A DNA stretch of 27,588 nt from an uncultured Oscillospiraceae bacterium (GTDB lineage: Bacteria > Bacillota > Clostridia > Oscillospirales > Ruminococcaceae): the NCBI GenBank assembly GCA_900552845.1, contig USBC01000004.1:1-27588 (forward strand), in the 5' to 3' direction. This document shows, in pieces, positions 7,192-14,791 of this stretch. Position 1 is the first letter of the stretch, and every line of letters begins with the position of its first letter. Made by a program: the position numbers and the translations under genes. The notes beneath the pieces were generated by a model. The model was not told the DNA's origin. It did no database searches and worked only from the letters and a program-made list of their open reading frames with translations.

Positions 7192-7926
7192 ATGAGCAAG
7201 GTTGCGGTTATTACCGGCGCGTCTGGCGGGATTGGCGCTGCTGCGGCACGCCGTCTGGCGGCACAGGGCTGCTATGTGGTGCTGGGCTACTGCTGTGGGA
7301 AACAAAGAGCGGAAAACCTGCGTGAGGAACTGTGGAACAGCGGTTACGAAGCGTGCGCCTTTGGGGCGGATATTACCAAGCCTGATGAGGCAAAAGCTCT
7401 TATCGACTTTGCGGTAAGAGAATATGGGCATTTGGACATTCTGGTCAATAATGCCGGCATTTCTCAAATCAAGCTGTTTACAGACATTACGCCGGAGGAC
7501 TGGCGGAAAATGTTCGCTGCCAATGTCGATGGAATCTATCACTGCTGCCGTGCGGCGGTTCCCTATTTGGTACAGCAGCACAGTGGTACCATTATCAATG
7601 TTTCCTCCATCTGGGGGCTGTGCGGCGCCTCCTGCGAGGTGCATTATTCCGCCTCCAAGGCGGCGGTCATCGGCTTTACACAGGCACTTGCAAAGGAGTT
7701 GGCGCCCAGCGGCATTACCGTCAACTGTGTTGCGCCTGGTGCTATCGATACCGAAATGAATGCCCACCTGACCGCCGAGGAGCGCCGGCTGCTGGAGGAG
7801 GAGATTCCCTTGGGGCGCATGGGTACGCCGGAGGAAGCGGCGGCAGCCATCGCATTTTTGGCAGGGGAGGACGCACACTACTTCACCGGACAGGTTTTAA
7901 GCCCGAACGGCGGTATTGTGATATAG
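7192..7926 (+). CDS. Short-chain dehydrogenase/reductase (FabG/YmfI type)
   Basis: A 244-residue NAD(P)H-dependent reductase of the classical SDR family. The Rossmann motif TGASGGIG is at about 8-15, NNAG at about 87, and the catalytic triad Ser139-Tyr152-Lys156 lies in NVSSIWG and YSASK. The C-terminal NGGIVI matches 3-oxoacyl-ACP reductases. The segment SSIWGLCGASCEVHYSASK is especially like the clostridial proteins called EF-P 5-aminopentanone reductase (YmfI), an alternative to a fatty-acid FabG. No fatty-acid genes lie nearby, which favours YmfI somewhat. The start at 7192 is chosen because GGAGGG precedes it and a promoter lies at 7093-7121. The in-frame TTG at 7093 is rejected. Confidence 0.9.
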   Translation: MSKVAVITGASGGIGAAAARRLAAQGCYVVLGYCCGKQRAENLREELWNSGYEACAFGADITKPDEAKALIDFAVREYGHLDILVNNAGISQIKLFTDITPEDWRKMFAANVDGIYHCCRAAVPYLVQQHSGTIINVSSIWGLCGASCEVHYSASKAAVIGFTQALAKELAPSGITVNCVAPGAIDTEMNAHLTAEERRLLEEEIPLGRMGTPEEAAAAIAFLAGEDAHYFTGQVLSPNGGIVI

Positions 7927-7980
7927 GATAGAAGATGGGGGGGAGAGCCTATCGCTGCATTTTGGCGCAATACCTGCTTG

Positions 7981-8382
7981 ATGTCGGCTGTGCTGGCATG
8001 GGCGGCGGCGCAGCTTTGCAAGCTATTTATCGAGCTTCTTGCCCATCACCGGCTGGATTGGCACCGGCTGACCGGCGACGGCGGAATGCCCAGCGGTCAC
8101 GCTGCCACCGTTGTGGCGCTGGCAACGGCTGCCCTGCTGCAGTATGGAGCGACTTCCGGTGCATTCGCTGTCAGTACGGTGCTTGCCATCATTGTCATGC
8201 ACGATGCCATGGGCGTTCGCTGGCAGGCAGGGAAGCACGCCCGCACCATTAATGAGCTGCTGTTGGAGCGGAATGACGCCCCACCGGAGGAAATGCTGGA
8301 GGAGCTGTTGGGGCATACCCCATTGCAGGTGGCGGCAGGCGCCCTGCTGGGTGCTGCGACGGCGGTGCTGTACGCCACATAA
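7981..8382 (+). CDS. Divergent PAP2 family protein (YuiD-like), start disrupted or poly-G controlled
   Basis: A small membrane protein of the DUF212/divergent PAP2 family. The family signatures are present: GDGGMPSGHAATV, IVMHDAMGVRWQAGKHA and LLGHTPLQVAAGALLG. Function is not established; the PAP2 fold suggests a phosphatase-like origin. The start is a problem. The first in-frame ATG (7981; TTG at 7978) has no ribosome site, while homology to the family N-terminus (a hydrophobic SAVLAWAAAQ helix preceded by about ten residues) extends upstream to about 7951 with no start codon. An ATG at 7935, preceded by AGGATAG, reads into the wrong frame after seven Gs (7937-7943). Removing one G would fuse it to this frame. 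It probably is co-transcribed with the SDR gene. Confidence 0.75.
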   Translation: MSAVLAWAAAQLCKLFIELLAHHRLDWHRLTGDGGMPSGHAATVVALATAALLQYGATSGAFAVSTVLAIIVMHDAMGVRWQAGKHARTINELLLERNDAPPEEMLEELLGHTPLQVAAGALLGAATAVLYAT

Positions 8383-8392
8383 AAAGAGAAAG

Positions 8393-8429
8393 ATCCCACG
8401 GTAGACAGATCTGCAAACCGTGGGATTTA
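8393..8429. terminator. Bidirectional terminator
   Basis: A perfect 10-bp stem ATCCCACGGT/ACCGTGGGAT lies between the convergent YuiD-like gene and LysR gene. On the minus strand it runs into a T-rich stretch (CTTTCTCTTTTT), and on the plus strand it is followed by TTAT. Confidence 0.8.
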
Positions 8430-9308
8430 TCATGCCCAGAACCGCAAAAATTCCTCCGCCGCGGGGCTGGGCGCCACGTCCTGCAGAGTGCACACCGAAA
8501 GGCTCCGTTCGGGGATCTCCGGCACCGTCCGCAGCTCACGGATCGTCCCCGTCTCCAGCGATGGCAGGGCGAATTCGCGTGTTACGCACGCCACCCCTAG
8601 ACCAATGGCTGCAAGATCGACCAGCAGTTCATGGCTGCACAGTTCGATCTCCGGCTTTAGGGTGATGCCGTTGCGGGTAAAAAAACGCTCCAAAAAGCGC
8701 CGTGCGCTGGATTTACGCTCCAGCAGCATCAGCGGGAAGTGGGAAAGCTCCGCCAGCGTATAGGCACGGTCGGATTCACAGGGATAGTCTCGTCCCACCA
8801 CAAACACATTATGAAGTGCCATGCAACGACACATTCGCAGGTTGCCGGTCTCCTGCGGGGTGCTGGCAAAGGCAAGATCCACCTGCCCCGCGCGCAGCAT
8901 CTGCAGCGCCTCATAGCTGGTGCCGTTCAGTACCTTTAGCCGAATGGCAGGGTACGCCCGATGAAACTGCTGCAAATAGGGAAGCAGCAGGCTGCGGGTT
9001 ACAGTGTCGCTTGCCCCGATGACCAGCTCACCCATCATCAGTTCGCGCGTCTGCTGCAGCTTTTCCTCTCCCGTTTCGATCAGGCTGATGGCGCTGCGCA
9101 CATAGTCATACAGCACCCGCCCCTCACCGGTCAGGGTCACGCCGCGTGGCTGACGGGAAAACAGCCGTACCTGCAGCTGCTCTTCCAGCTGATGAATGGA
9201 CTGGCTGACCGCCGATTGCGAAATGAACAGCGTCTTGGCGGCAGCGGAGATGCTTTCCTCCTCTGCCACCGTGCGAAAAATGCGGTAAAGCTCCAATTTG
9301 ACTGCCAT
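8430..9308 (-). CDS. LysR-family transcriptional regulator
   Basis: A 292-residue LysR-type regulator. The N-terminal winged helix-turn-helix is clear (about 1-60: FRTVAEEESISAAAKTLFIS followed by QSAVSQSIHQLEEQL), then a linker helix and a periplasmic-binding-protein-like effector domain (about 90-292). It is divergently transcribed from the CofE-like gene across 152 bp holding a dyad and a direct repeat, the usual arrangement for a LysR regulator controlling its neighbour and itself. The effector is unknown. AAAGGA lies upstream of the ATG, and a strong terminator follows. Confidence 0.93.
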   Translation of the reverse strand: MAVKLELYRIFRTVAEEESISAAAKTLFISQSAVSQSIHQLEEQLQVRLFSRQPRGVTLTGEGRVLYDYVRSAISLIETGEEKLQQTRELMMGELVIGASDTVTRSLLLPYLQQFHRAYPAIRLKVLNGTSYEALQMLRAGQVDLAFASTPQETGNLRMCRCMALHNVFVVGRDYPCESDRAYTLAELSHFPLMLLERKSSARRFLERFFTRNGITLKPEIELCSHELLVDLAAIGLGVACVTREFALPSLETGTIRELRTVPEIPERSLSVCTLQDVAPSPAAEEFLRFWA

Positions 9309-9333
9309 AGCGAGGAATTCCTTTCACATCTGT

Positions 9334-9384
9334 TTTACTTATGCTTCATATTAGAAATATATACTTTACTTATATGTATGCTTC
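9334..9384. promoter_or_regulatory. Candidate LysR operator between the divergent genes
   Basis: The dyad ATATT-aga-AATAT (9348-9360) fits a LysR box (T-N11-A, T9349 to A9361). It is flanked by two copies of TTTACTTAT, at 9334-9342 and 9365-9373, exactly 31 bp apart (three helical turns). Two copies of ATGCTTC are also present (9341-9347, 9378-9384). The second TTTACTTAT overlaps the -35 of the CofE-like gene promoter. Confidence 0.5.
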
Positions 9385-9393
9385 TATTATACT
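9365..9393 (+). promoter_or_regulatory. Promoter of the CofE-like gene
   Basis: TTTACT (9365-9370), a 17-bp spacer and TATACT (9388-9393) form a moderate promoter about 65 bp upstream of the ATG at 9461. The weak -35 overlaps a candidate regulator site, as expected for an activated promoter. Confidence 0.55.
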
Positions 9394-9460
9394 GGGAATG
9401 TTGCAAAAAGCAAGTTCTTATTTTTGATTGGAATAAATAACGGTAAAGGAGAACAATGCC

Positions 9461-10657
9461 ATGAGCAGAATGTTTGGTACGGTCGTCCGCGGGGTGCGTG
9501 CTCCCATTTTTCGGGAGGGTGACGATGTTGTAAAGGGCACGGTGGATACCGTTTTGAAGGCGCTGAAGGAAAACGGCGTGGAACCGCACGATAAAGATGT
9601 CGTCGCCATCACCGAATCGGTGGTTGCCCGCACACAGGGGAACTATGCCACGGTGGAGCAGATCGCTGCCGATGTCAGAGCGCGCACCGGAGGCAAGACC
9701 GTAGGCGTCACCTTTCCCATTCTCAGCCGCAACCGTTTCTCAGTGCTGCTGTCCGGCATTGCTGCAGGCTGCGAAAAAGTCGTTCTCATGCTTAGTTATC
9801 CCTCCGATGAGGTTGGCAATCACCTTATCAGTATGGACCTTCTGGACGAAAAGGGGATTGACCCATGGAAAGATGTCCTTTCGCTGGAGCGTTTTCGAAC
9901 CGAATTCGGGTCGGTGGTTCACCCCTTCACCGGCGTGGACTATGTAGATTACTACTCCAATCTCATTCGGGAAGCCGGCGCCGAGGTCGAGGTCATCTTT
10001 GCCAACCGCGTGCAGACGATTCTGGACTACACCGATACCATTATCACCTGTGATATTCACACCCGCGCCCGCAGCAAACGTTTGCTGCAGGCTGCCGGCG
10101 CCCGCACAGTACTGGGGCTGGACGATCTGATGACCGCTCCTGTGGAGGGCAGCGGCTACAACCCCCAGTACGGTTTGCTCGGTTCCAATAAGGCGGACGA
10201 AAACCGCGTTAAGCTGTTCCCCCGTGACGCCATGCTGGTCGCAGAGCGCATTGGTCAGATGATGAGTGAAGCCACCGGGCGCTGTATTGAAGCAATGGTT
10301 TATGGCGATGGTGCCTTTAAGGATCCGGCAGGCAAGATCTGGGAGCTTGCCGATCCGGTTGTTGCCCCCGGCTACACCAAGGGACTCATTGGCACCCCCA
10401 ATGAGTTGAAGCTCAAGTACCTTGCCGATCACGATTTCGGCGATCTTTCCGGTTCTGCCCTGCAGGAGGCAGTCAGCCGCCGTATTAAGGAAAAGGACGC
10501 CACCAGTTTGGTGGGTCAGATGGTCTCAGAGGGTACGACCCCCCGCAACCTCACCGATCTGATCGGCTCCCTGTGCGATCTGACCAGCGGTAGCGGCGAT
10601 AAAGGGACTCCCATCATTTACATTCAAGGCTACTTTGATAATTACACTACCGAGTAA
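9461..10657 (+). CDS. Coenzyme F420-0:L-glutamate ligase family protein (CofE-like)
   Basis: A 398-residue protein of the F420_ligase (CofE/FbiB) family, whose known members add gamma-linked glutamate to coenzyme F420 using GTP. Recognisable segments are DVVAITESVVARTQGNY (about 48-64), SRNRFSVLLSGIAAG, and the central region with NPQYGLLGSNKADE and GDGAFKDPAGKIWELADP. No other F420 gene is present in the window, and most fermentative Clostridia are not known to make F420, so the true substrate (a folate, another cofactor or a peptide) is open. AAAGGAGA precedes the ATG. The gene is divergent from a LysR regulator and ends in its own terminator. Confidence 0.8.
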   Translation: MSRMFGTVVRGVRAPIFREGDDVVKGTVDTVLKALKENGVEPHDKDVVAITESVVARTQGNYATVEQIAADVRARTGGKTVGVTFPILSRNRFSVLLSGIAAGCEKVVLMLSYPSDEVGNHLISMDLLDEKGIDPWKDVLSLERFRTEFGSVVHPFTGVDYVDYYSNLIREAGAEVEVIFANRVQTILDYTDTIITCDIHTRARSKRLLQAAGARTVLGLDDLMTAPVEGSGYNPQYGLLGSNKADENRVKLFPRDAMLVAERIGQMMSEATGRCIEAMVYGDGAFKDPAGKIWELADPVVAPGYTKGLIGTPNELKLKYLADHDFGDLSGSALQEAVSRRIKEKDATSLVGQMVSEGTTPRNLTDLIGSLCDLTSGSGDKGTPIIYIQGYFDNYTTE

Positions 10658-10677
10658 AACGACATTTTCTCGCTCGA

Positions 10678-10709
10678 ACCCGCCTTTTGAGCTTTCAAAG
10701 GGCGGGTTT
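10678..10709 (+). terminator. Terminator of the CofE-like gene
   Basis: A stem of AACCCGCCTTTTG against CAAAGGGCGGGTT, with one bulge, lies about 20 bp after the stop and is followed by TTCGCTGCCTTT. The T-run is modest. Confidence 0.65.
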
Positions 10710-10732
10710 CGCTGCCTTTCGCAATTTCCCCC

Positions 10733-10761
10733 TTACATTCTGTGCCGAAATGTGCTATACT
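10733..10761 (+). promoter_or_regulatory. Extended -10 promoter of the CarD gene
   Basis: TTACAT (10733-10738), a 17-bp spacer and TATACT (10756-10761) preceded by TGC. It lies 32 bp upstream of the GTG start at 10793, showing that the earlier in-frame ATG at 10742 is inside the promoter. Confidence 0.7.
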
Positions 10762-10792
10762 ATATATAGTAAAAGAGGAGGAGGGCACTAAA

Positions 10793-11311
10793 GTGTTTGC
10801 AAAAGGAACAAAGATCATGTACGGCAATACCGGCGTCTGTGAGGTTATGGACTATACCACGCCGAATCTGCCCGGAATGCCGCGCGGGACGAAATATTAT
10901 GTCCTGCGTCCGCTGTTCCAAAATGGCACGATCTATTGTCCCGTGGAGCAGCCCAAGGTCTTTATGCGGCCTGTAATGAGCCGTGAGGAGGCGGAGGAGC
11001 TGGTTGCCCTGATTCCAACCATCAGCGTGGAGCCATTCCACACCGGTCGTTTGCAGGAGCTTTCAGAGCACTATCGCAGCATCATCGGCACCCACAGTAC
11101 CACCGATCTGGTTGAGATCATCAAATCGGTGTATCATAAAAAGCGGGAGGCAGAAGCTGCGGGACGACGTGTCAGCCAACTGGACGACCGCTATATGAAG
11201 CTGGCGGAGGAGCTTTTGCACGGCGAGCTTTCCGTAGCGCTGGAGATCCCCAAGGACGAAGTCAAGGATTATATCCATCGTCGGGTGGCAGAAGTTGAAG
11301 CCGCCGAATGA
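10793..11311 (+). CDS. CarD family transcriptional regulator
   Basis: A 172-residue protein with an N-terminal CarD_CdnL_TRCF domain (about 1-65: AKGTKIMYGNTGVCEVMDY, then YYVLRPL), which binds the beta subunit of RNA polymerase in characterised relatives. A helical C-terminal domain (about 70-172) contacts DNA in those relatives and stabilises open promoter complexes. The start is GTG at 10793, 8-9 nt after GAGGAGG; the longer frame from 10742 would begin in the promoter. It is probably monocistronic with a terminator following. CarD family members often act as global regulators of rRNA or stress genes; the targets here are unknown. Confidence 0.88.
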   Translation: MFAKGTKIMYGNTGVCEVMDYTTPNLPGMPRGTKYYVLRPLFQNGTIYCPVEQPKVFMRPVMSREEAEELVALIPTISVEPFHTGRLQELSEHYRSIIGTHSTTDLVEIIKSVYHKKREAEAAGRRVSQLDDRYMKLAEELLHGELSVALEIPKDEVKDYIHRRVAEVEAAE

Positions 11312-11323
11312 ATCCCAAATGAA

Positions 11324-11360
11324 AAAATGCCCCGATCCGATGAGGATCAGGGCTTTTTCA
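11324..11360. terminator. Bidirectional terminator
   Basis: AAAAATGCCCCGATCC against GGATCAGGGCTTTTT forms a stem with A-rich and T-rich flanks on both sides, between the convergent CarD and lipoprotein genes. It can end transcription in both directions. Confidence 0.85.
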
Positions 11361-11371
11361 TATGTTGCAGG

Positions 11372-12292
11372 CTATTCGATGGCAAGACCGCTCTCCAGTC
11401 CGCAGTCGCCGGCATCAAAGATGTAATTGGCCGTTTCCTGTCCAAAGGTCACCACCAGCCAGCCATTATAGCAGGCGGTAAACAGCACATTTCCCTCCGC
11501 GTCATAGGCGGTCAGGTTCAGTGCGCCGCCCGTAGCGGGGTTTTCCGGCTTTTCAAAGAGCTTCAGCGCACTTTCGCTGTCCGCTAGTGCCTTTATCATT
11601 CGCTCGGCAGTTTCAGTGGGCAGTTCCGTCGGCTCAGTCATGGTGTGATCCTTGGCGGTCACCTTGGCAATGTTACCGGCATGAATGACCTCCCGCCAGC
11701 GGGTCAGCTCCTTTTCGGTGCCCAGCACATGGCCGATCGGGGTCTCCCCGCCGGGCATTACGGCATACACCCCGGCGGCAAATTCCTTCACCAGCGCCTT
11801 TGCGGCGTCACCGGTTTGGCCGGGCAGCCACAGGGAATAGACAAAATCCCCCTCGCAGCTTTTCCACAGCGCCACGGTGCCCTCGCTGTGCTCCTTCACG
11901 GTGACGGTGATAATGCCGTTGCAATAGCTGTGCCCCACCGAAAGCTCGCTCTCCTCGGCATCGGGGTAGTAAACGCCGGAAAGATCCTCGCCCTCGCCGG
12001 TATTGGCGGCGCAGCGCAGGGTGGCGGTTTCATAGGAGATCTCCCCGATGGTGCCGCCGATGAGACAGAACCCGGTGGGCTTCATGCCGTCCCGGTCGGG
12101 GTAGCCGACCAGCTTAAAATCGGGGAACTCGTCATTTTCATAGGGGACTCTCGGGTTCGGGATCTGGGTGTTCCCGCCGATTGCCGAACCGGGATCGGGG
12201 TCTGGCGTGGGGGCAGGCGTTTCGCCGCAGGCGGCCAGTCCCGCCGCCAGCAGGCAGCACAGGGTCAGTGCAATGAGCGTTTTGATTTTCAT
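11372..12292 (-). CDS. Lipoprotein of unknown function
   Basis: A 306-residue exported lipoprotein. The signal (basic start, hydrophobic core, then lipobox LAAC) puts the lipidated cysteine at about residue 22. An acidic, proline-rich linker with PTPDPDP follows, as used to hold a domain away from the membrane. The mature part has no family that I can name. It holds paired cysteines (near 94, 123 and 145), and the C-terminal third (about 215-306) has a beta pattern including LNLTAYDAEGNVLFTACYNG, as in small ligand- or surface-binding domains. AAAGGAGAA precedes the ATG. It lies downstream of the pyrophosphatase gene on the same strand but behind a strong terminator, so it is likely separate. 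Confidence 0.8.
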   Translation of the reverse strand: MKIKTLIALTLCCLLAAGLAACGETPAPTPDPDPGSAIGGNTQIPNPRVPYENDEFPDFKLVGYPDRDGMKPTGFCLIGGTIGEISYETATLRCAANTGEGEDLSGVYYPDAEESELSVGHSYCNGIITVTVKEHSEGTVALWKSCEGDFVYSLWLPGQTGDAAKALVKEFAAGVYAVMPGGETPIGHVLGTEKELTRWREVIHAGNIAKVTAKDHTMTEPTELPTETAERMIKALADSESALKLFEKPENPATGGALNLTAYDAEGNVLFTACYNGWLVVTFGQETANYIFDAGDCGLESGLAIE

Positions 12293-12362
12293 ATAAAATT
12301 CTCCTTTGGAATATTCTTCATCAATATAGTGTTAAAAGAAGGGGAATTTATTGCAGCCATGT

Positions 12363-12393
12363 AAAAAAATCCCCGCAGGCTTTTGCCTGCGGG
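12363..12393 (-). terminator. Terminator of the pyrophosphatase gene
   Basis: Read on the minus strand, CCCGCAGGC and GCCTGCGGG (12372-12393, loop AAAA) form a 9-bp perfect stem followed by ATTTTTTT, a textbook intrinsic terminator just after the stop at 12406. Confidence 0.92.
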
Positions 12394-12405
12394 AAAATTT
12401 TGCAA

Positions 12406-14493
12406 TTACTTGATGATGGAGAAGTTTACCACCAGTGCGGCAAATACGATGGAGACCATCGACAGCAGCTTGATGAGAATGTTGATTGCGGGACCGGAGG
12501 TATCCTTGAAGGGATCGCCTACGGTATCGCCTACGACAGCAGCCTTGTGGGCATCGCTGCCCTTGCCGCCGTGTACGCCGCTCTCGATGTACTTCTTGGC
12601 ATTATCCCAGGCACCGCCGGAGTTTGCCATGAAGATGGCGAGCAGGAAGCCGGAAACGGTAGCACCCGCCAGCATACCCACAACGCCCTTGTAGCCGAGA
12701 ATCATACCGACTACGATGGGAGTTACAATGCCGACAACGGTGGGCAGGATCATCTCGTGCAGAGAGGCCTTGGTGCACAGATCAACGCAGCGAGCATAGT
12801 CCGCATCAGCCTTGCCGTCCATCAAGCCGACGATCTCCTTGAACTGACGGCGAACCTCGACCACGACGGACTGCGCCGCACGACCAACGGACTGCATGGT
12901 GAGTGCTGCGAATACAAAGGGCAGGCAGGCACCAATGAACAGACCAACCAGAACAACGGGAGTCATCACCGAGAAGTCATTGAAGGTAACGGCAGCACCG
13001 ACCTCCTGAACCTTTTCGATGTAGGAAGCAATGAGAGCCAGAGCGGTGAGGGCGGCAGAGCCGATGGCGAAGCCCTTGCCGGTAGCGGCAGTGGTGTTGC
13101 CCAGAGAATCCAACGCATCGGTACGCTCGCGAACCTCAGGCTCCAAACCTGCCATTTCGGCGATGCCGCCGGCGTTATCAGCAACAGGACCATAGGCATC
13201 GGTTGCCAGAGTGATACCAAGGGTAGCCAGCATACCTACCGCGGCGAGCGCAATGCCGTAAAGACCCATAGCAGTGGAGCTGCTGCCGCCGGAAACATAA
13301 TAGGCAATCAGAATGCACACGGCAACAATAACGATGGGCAGAATGGTGGAAAGCATACCCAGACCCAGACCGCCGATCATGATGGTGGCAGAGCCGGTCA
13401 GTGCAGTATCGGCAAGCCCCTGCGTGGGCTTATAGGTATCACTGGTGAAGTATTCGGTGGAAGCACCGATGAGCACGCCGGCAACCAGACCGGCAAGAAT
13501 CGCAAAGTAGATACCGGTGTATTCAACACCCAGAACGCCGCGAACCAGGAAGAAAGCGGCAACAGCAATCAGCAGGGCACTCAGGTTGGTGCCGCGGCGC
13601 AGTGCAGAAAGCAGGGTGCGCTGATCGGTGGACTCACCGGTGCGCACAAAGAAGGTACCGATGATGGAGGCAAGAATGCCCAACGCAGCCATGATCATAG
13701 GCAGTGCCATTGCCTTCAGCTCACCGCCGAAAGCGGCAACACCCAGTGCAGAGGCAGAGATGATGGAGCCGACATAGCTCTCATAAAGGTCTGCGCCCAT
13801 ACCGGCAACGTCGCCTACATTGTCGCCTACATTATCGGCAATAACGGCGGGATTGCGGGGGTCGTCCTCGGGGATACCGGCTTCTACCTTACCTACCAGG
13901 TCAGCGCCGACATCGGCAGCCTTGGTGTAGATACCACCGCCGACACGGGCAAACAGCGCCATGGAGGAAGCGCCCATACCAAAGGTCAGCATTGCGCTGG
14001 TAATCTCAGAGGGTGCCAGCTTAAAGACAAACTTCAGCAGAGTGAACCAGATGGAAATATCCAGAAGACCCAGACCGACTACGGTAAAGCCCATAACGGA
14101 ACCGGCGGAGAACGCCACACGCAGACCGCGGTTCAAACCGGTGCGGCAGGCATTGGCGGTGCGGCAGTTGGCTTTGGTGGCAATGCGCATGCCGATGAAG
14201 CCGGAAAGACCGGAGAAAAAGCCGCCGGTAATGAATGCAAAGGGAACGAACCAAGTGAGCAGACCAAAGGTAGCCATGGCGCACAGAATAACAAACATGC
14301 AGGCAAAGAAAATGGCTACGATGGTGTACTGGCGCTTCAGATAAGCATTAGCGCCTTCGCGGATAGATGCAGAGATTTTTTGCATCAGCGGGGTGCCTTC
14401 CTCAAACTTTAAAACCTTCTTCGCGGTGATGAGAGCGAACATCAGCGCAACGATGGAGCCGAGGAAAGTCAAGAGAACGAGAAGTTTCTCCAT
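12406..14493 (-). CDS. hppA: K+-dependent membrane-bound ion-translocating pyrophosphatase
   Basis: A 695-residue integral pump with about 16 membrane helices that couples PPi hydrolysis to export of Na+ and/or H+. The catalytic segment DVGADLVGKVEAG then PEDDPRNPAVIADNVGDNVGD (about 192-226) holds the conserved pyrophosphate and metal ligands. GNTTAATGKG (about 465-474) carries Ala and Gly where K+-independent enzymes have Lys and Thr, so this is the K+-dependent class, many members of which pump Na+. Na+ versus H+ specificity cannot be settled by eye. A strong promoter (14538-14566) and AAGGAGG precede the ATG. It is monocistronic with a strong terminator. Confidence 0.95.
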   Translation of the reverse strand: MEKLLVLLTFLGSIVALMFALITAKKVLKFEEGTPLMQKISASIREGANAYLKRQYTIVAIFFACMFVILCAMATFGLLTWFVPFAFITGGFFSGLSGFIGMRIATKANCRTANACRTGLNRGLRVAFSAGSVMGFTVVGLGLLDISIWFTLLKFVFKLAPSEITSAMLTFGMGASSMALFARVGGGIYTKAADVGADLVGKVEAGIPEDDPRNPAVIADNVGDNVGDVAGMGADLYESYVGSIISASALGVAAFGGELKAMALPMIMAALGILASIIGTFFVRTGESTDQRTLLSALRRGTNLSALLIAVAAFFLVRGVLGVEYTGIYFAILAGLVAGVLIGASTEYFTSDTYKPTQGLADTALTGSATIMIGGLGLGMLSTILPIVIVAVCILIAYYVSGGSSSTAMGLYGIALAAVGMLATLGITLATDAYGPVADNAGGIAEMAGLEPEVRERTDALDSLGNTTAATGKGFAIGSAALTALALIASYIEKVQEVGAAVTFNDFSVMTPVVLVGLFIGACLPFVFAALTMQSVGRAAQSVVVEVRRQFKEIVGLMDGKADADYARCVDLCTKASLHEMILPTVVGIVTPIVVGMILGYKGVVGMLAGATVSGFLLAIFMANSGGAWDNAKKYIESGVHGGKGSDAHKAAVVGDTVGDPFKDTSGPAINILIKLLSMVSIVFAALVVNFSIIK

Positions 14494-14537
14494 TTGTTTT
14501 TAGCCTCCTTGTGAATTCACGATAAAGTGTCTATCAA

Positions 14538-14566
14538 ATAATACCGAAAAATGGGGCCTTTGTCAA
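14538..14566 (-). promoter_or_regulatory. Strong sigma-A promoter of the pyrophosphatase gene
   Basis: On the minus strand the -35 is a perfect TTGACA (14561-14566), then a 17-bp spacer and TATTAT (14538-14543). It lies about 45 bp upstream of the ATG and is the best match to consensus in the window. Confidence 0.85.
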
Positions 14567-14629
14567 GGTGTTGGGACAGACACATTGCCCAAAAAATGAC
14601 CAAAGTTTTGAGTTTTTTGCTTAAAAAGA

Positions 14630-14660
14630 ACGCCATCTCGCACAAGGCAAAATGGCGTTG
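14630..14660 (-). terminator. Terminator downstream of lrgB
   Basis: AACGCCAT and ATGGCGTT pair across a 15-nt loop, and on the minus strand the stem is followed by CTTTTTAAG. It is about 130 bp beyond the lrgB stop and upstream of the pyrophosphatase promoter, so it would insulate the two units. Nothing else is seen between 14661 and 14791. Confidence 0.6.
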
Positions 14661-14791
14661 AATTCAGCAGTTTTCGGGTAATATTTTGTCAAAGGATTAA
14701 CAACCGCCTTTAGCGGCAGCACCGCTTAAAAGACAGATTGTGACTTTTTCACAAACAATAGAGAGAATATGGGTAAAATCAGCGCAAAATA

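Noticed and set aside
6193..7878. 561-residue minus-strand open frame across the phosphoribosyltransferase and SDR genes
   Set aside because: It runs antisense through two clear genes, a terminator and promoters, and its composition is shadow-like.
12400..14412. 670-residue plus-strand open frame opposite the pyrophosphatase gene
   Set aside because: It is antisense to an intact, strongly recognisable hppA gene. Its Gln/His/Gly-rich composition is the usual shadow of a GC-biased gene, and it has no ribosome site.
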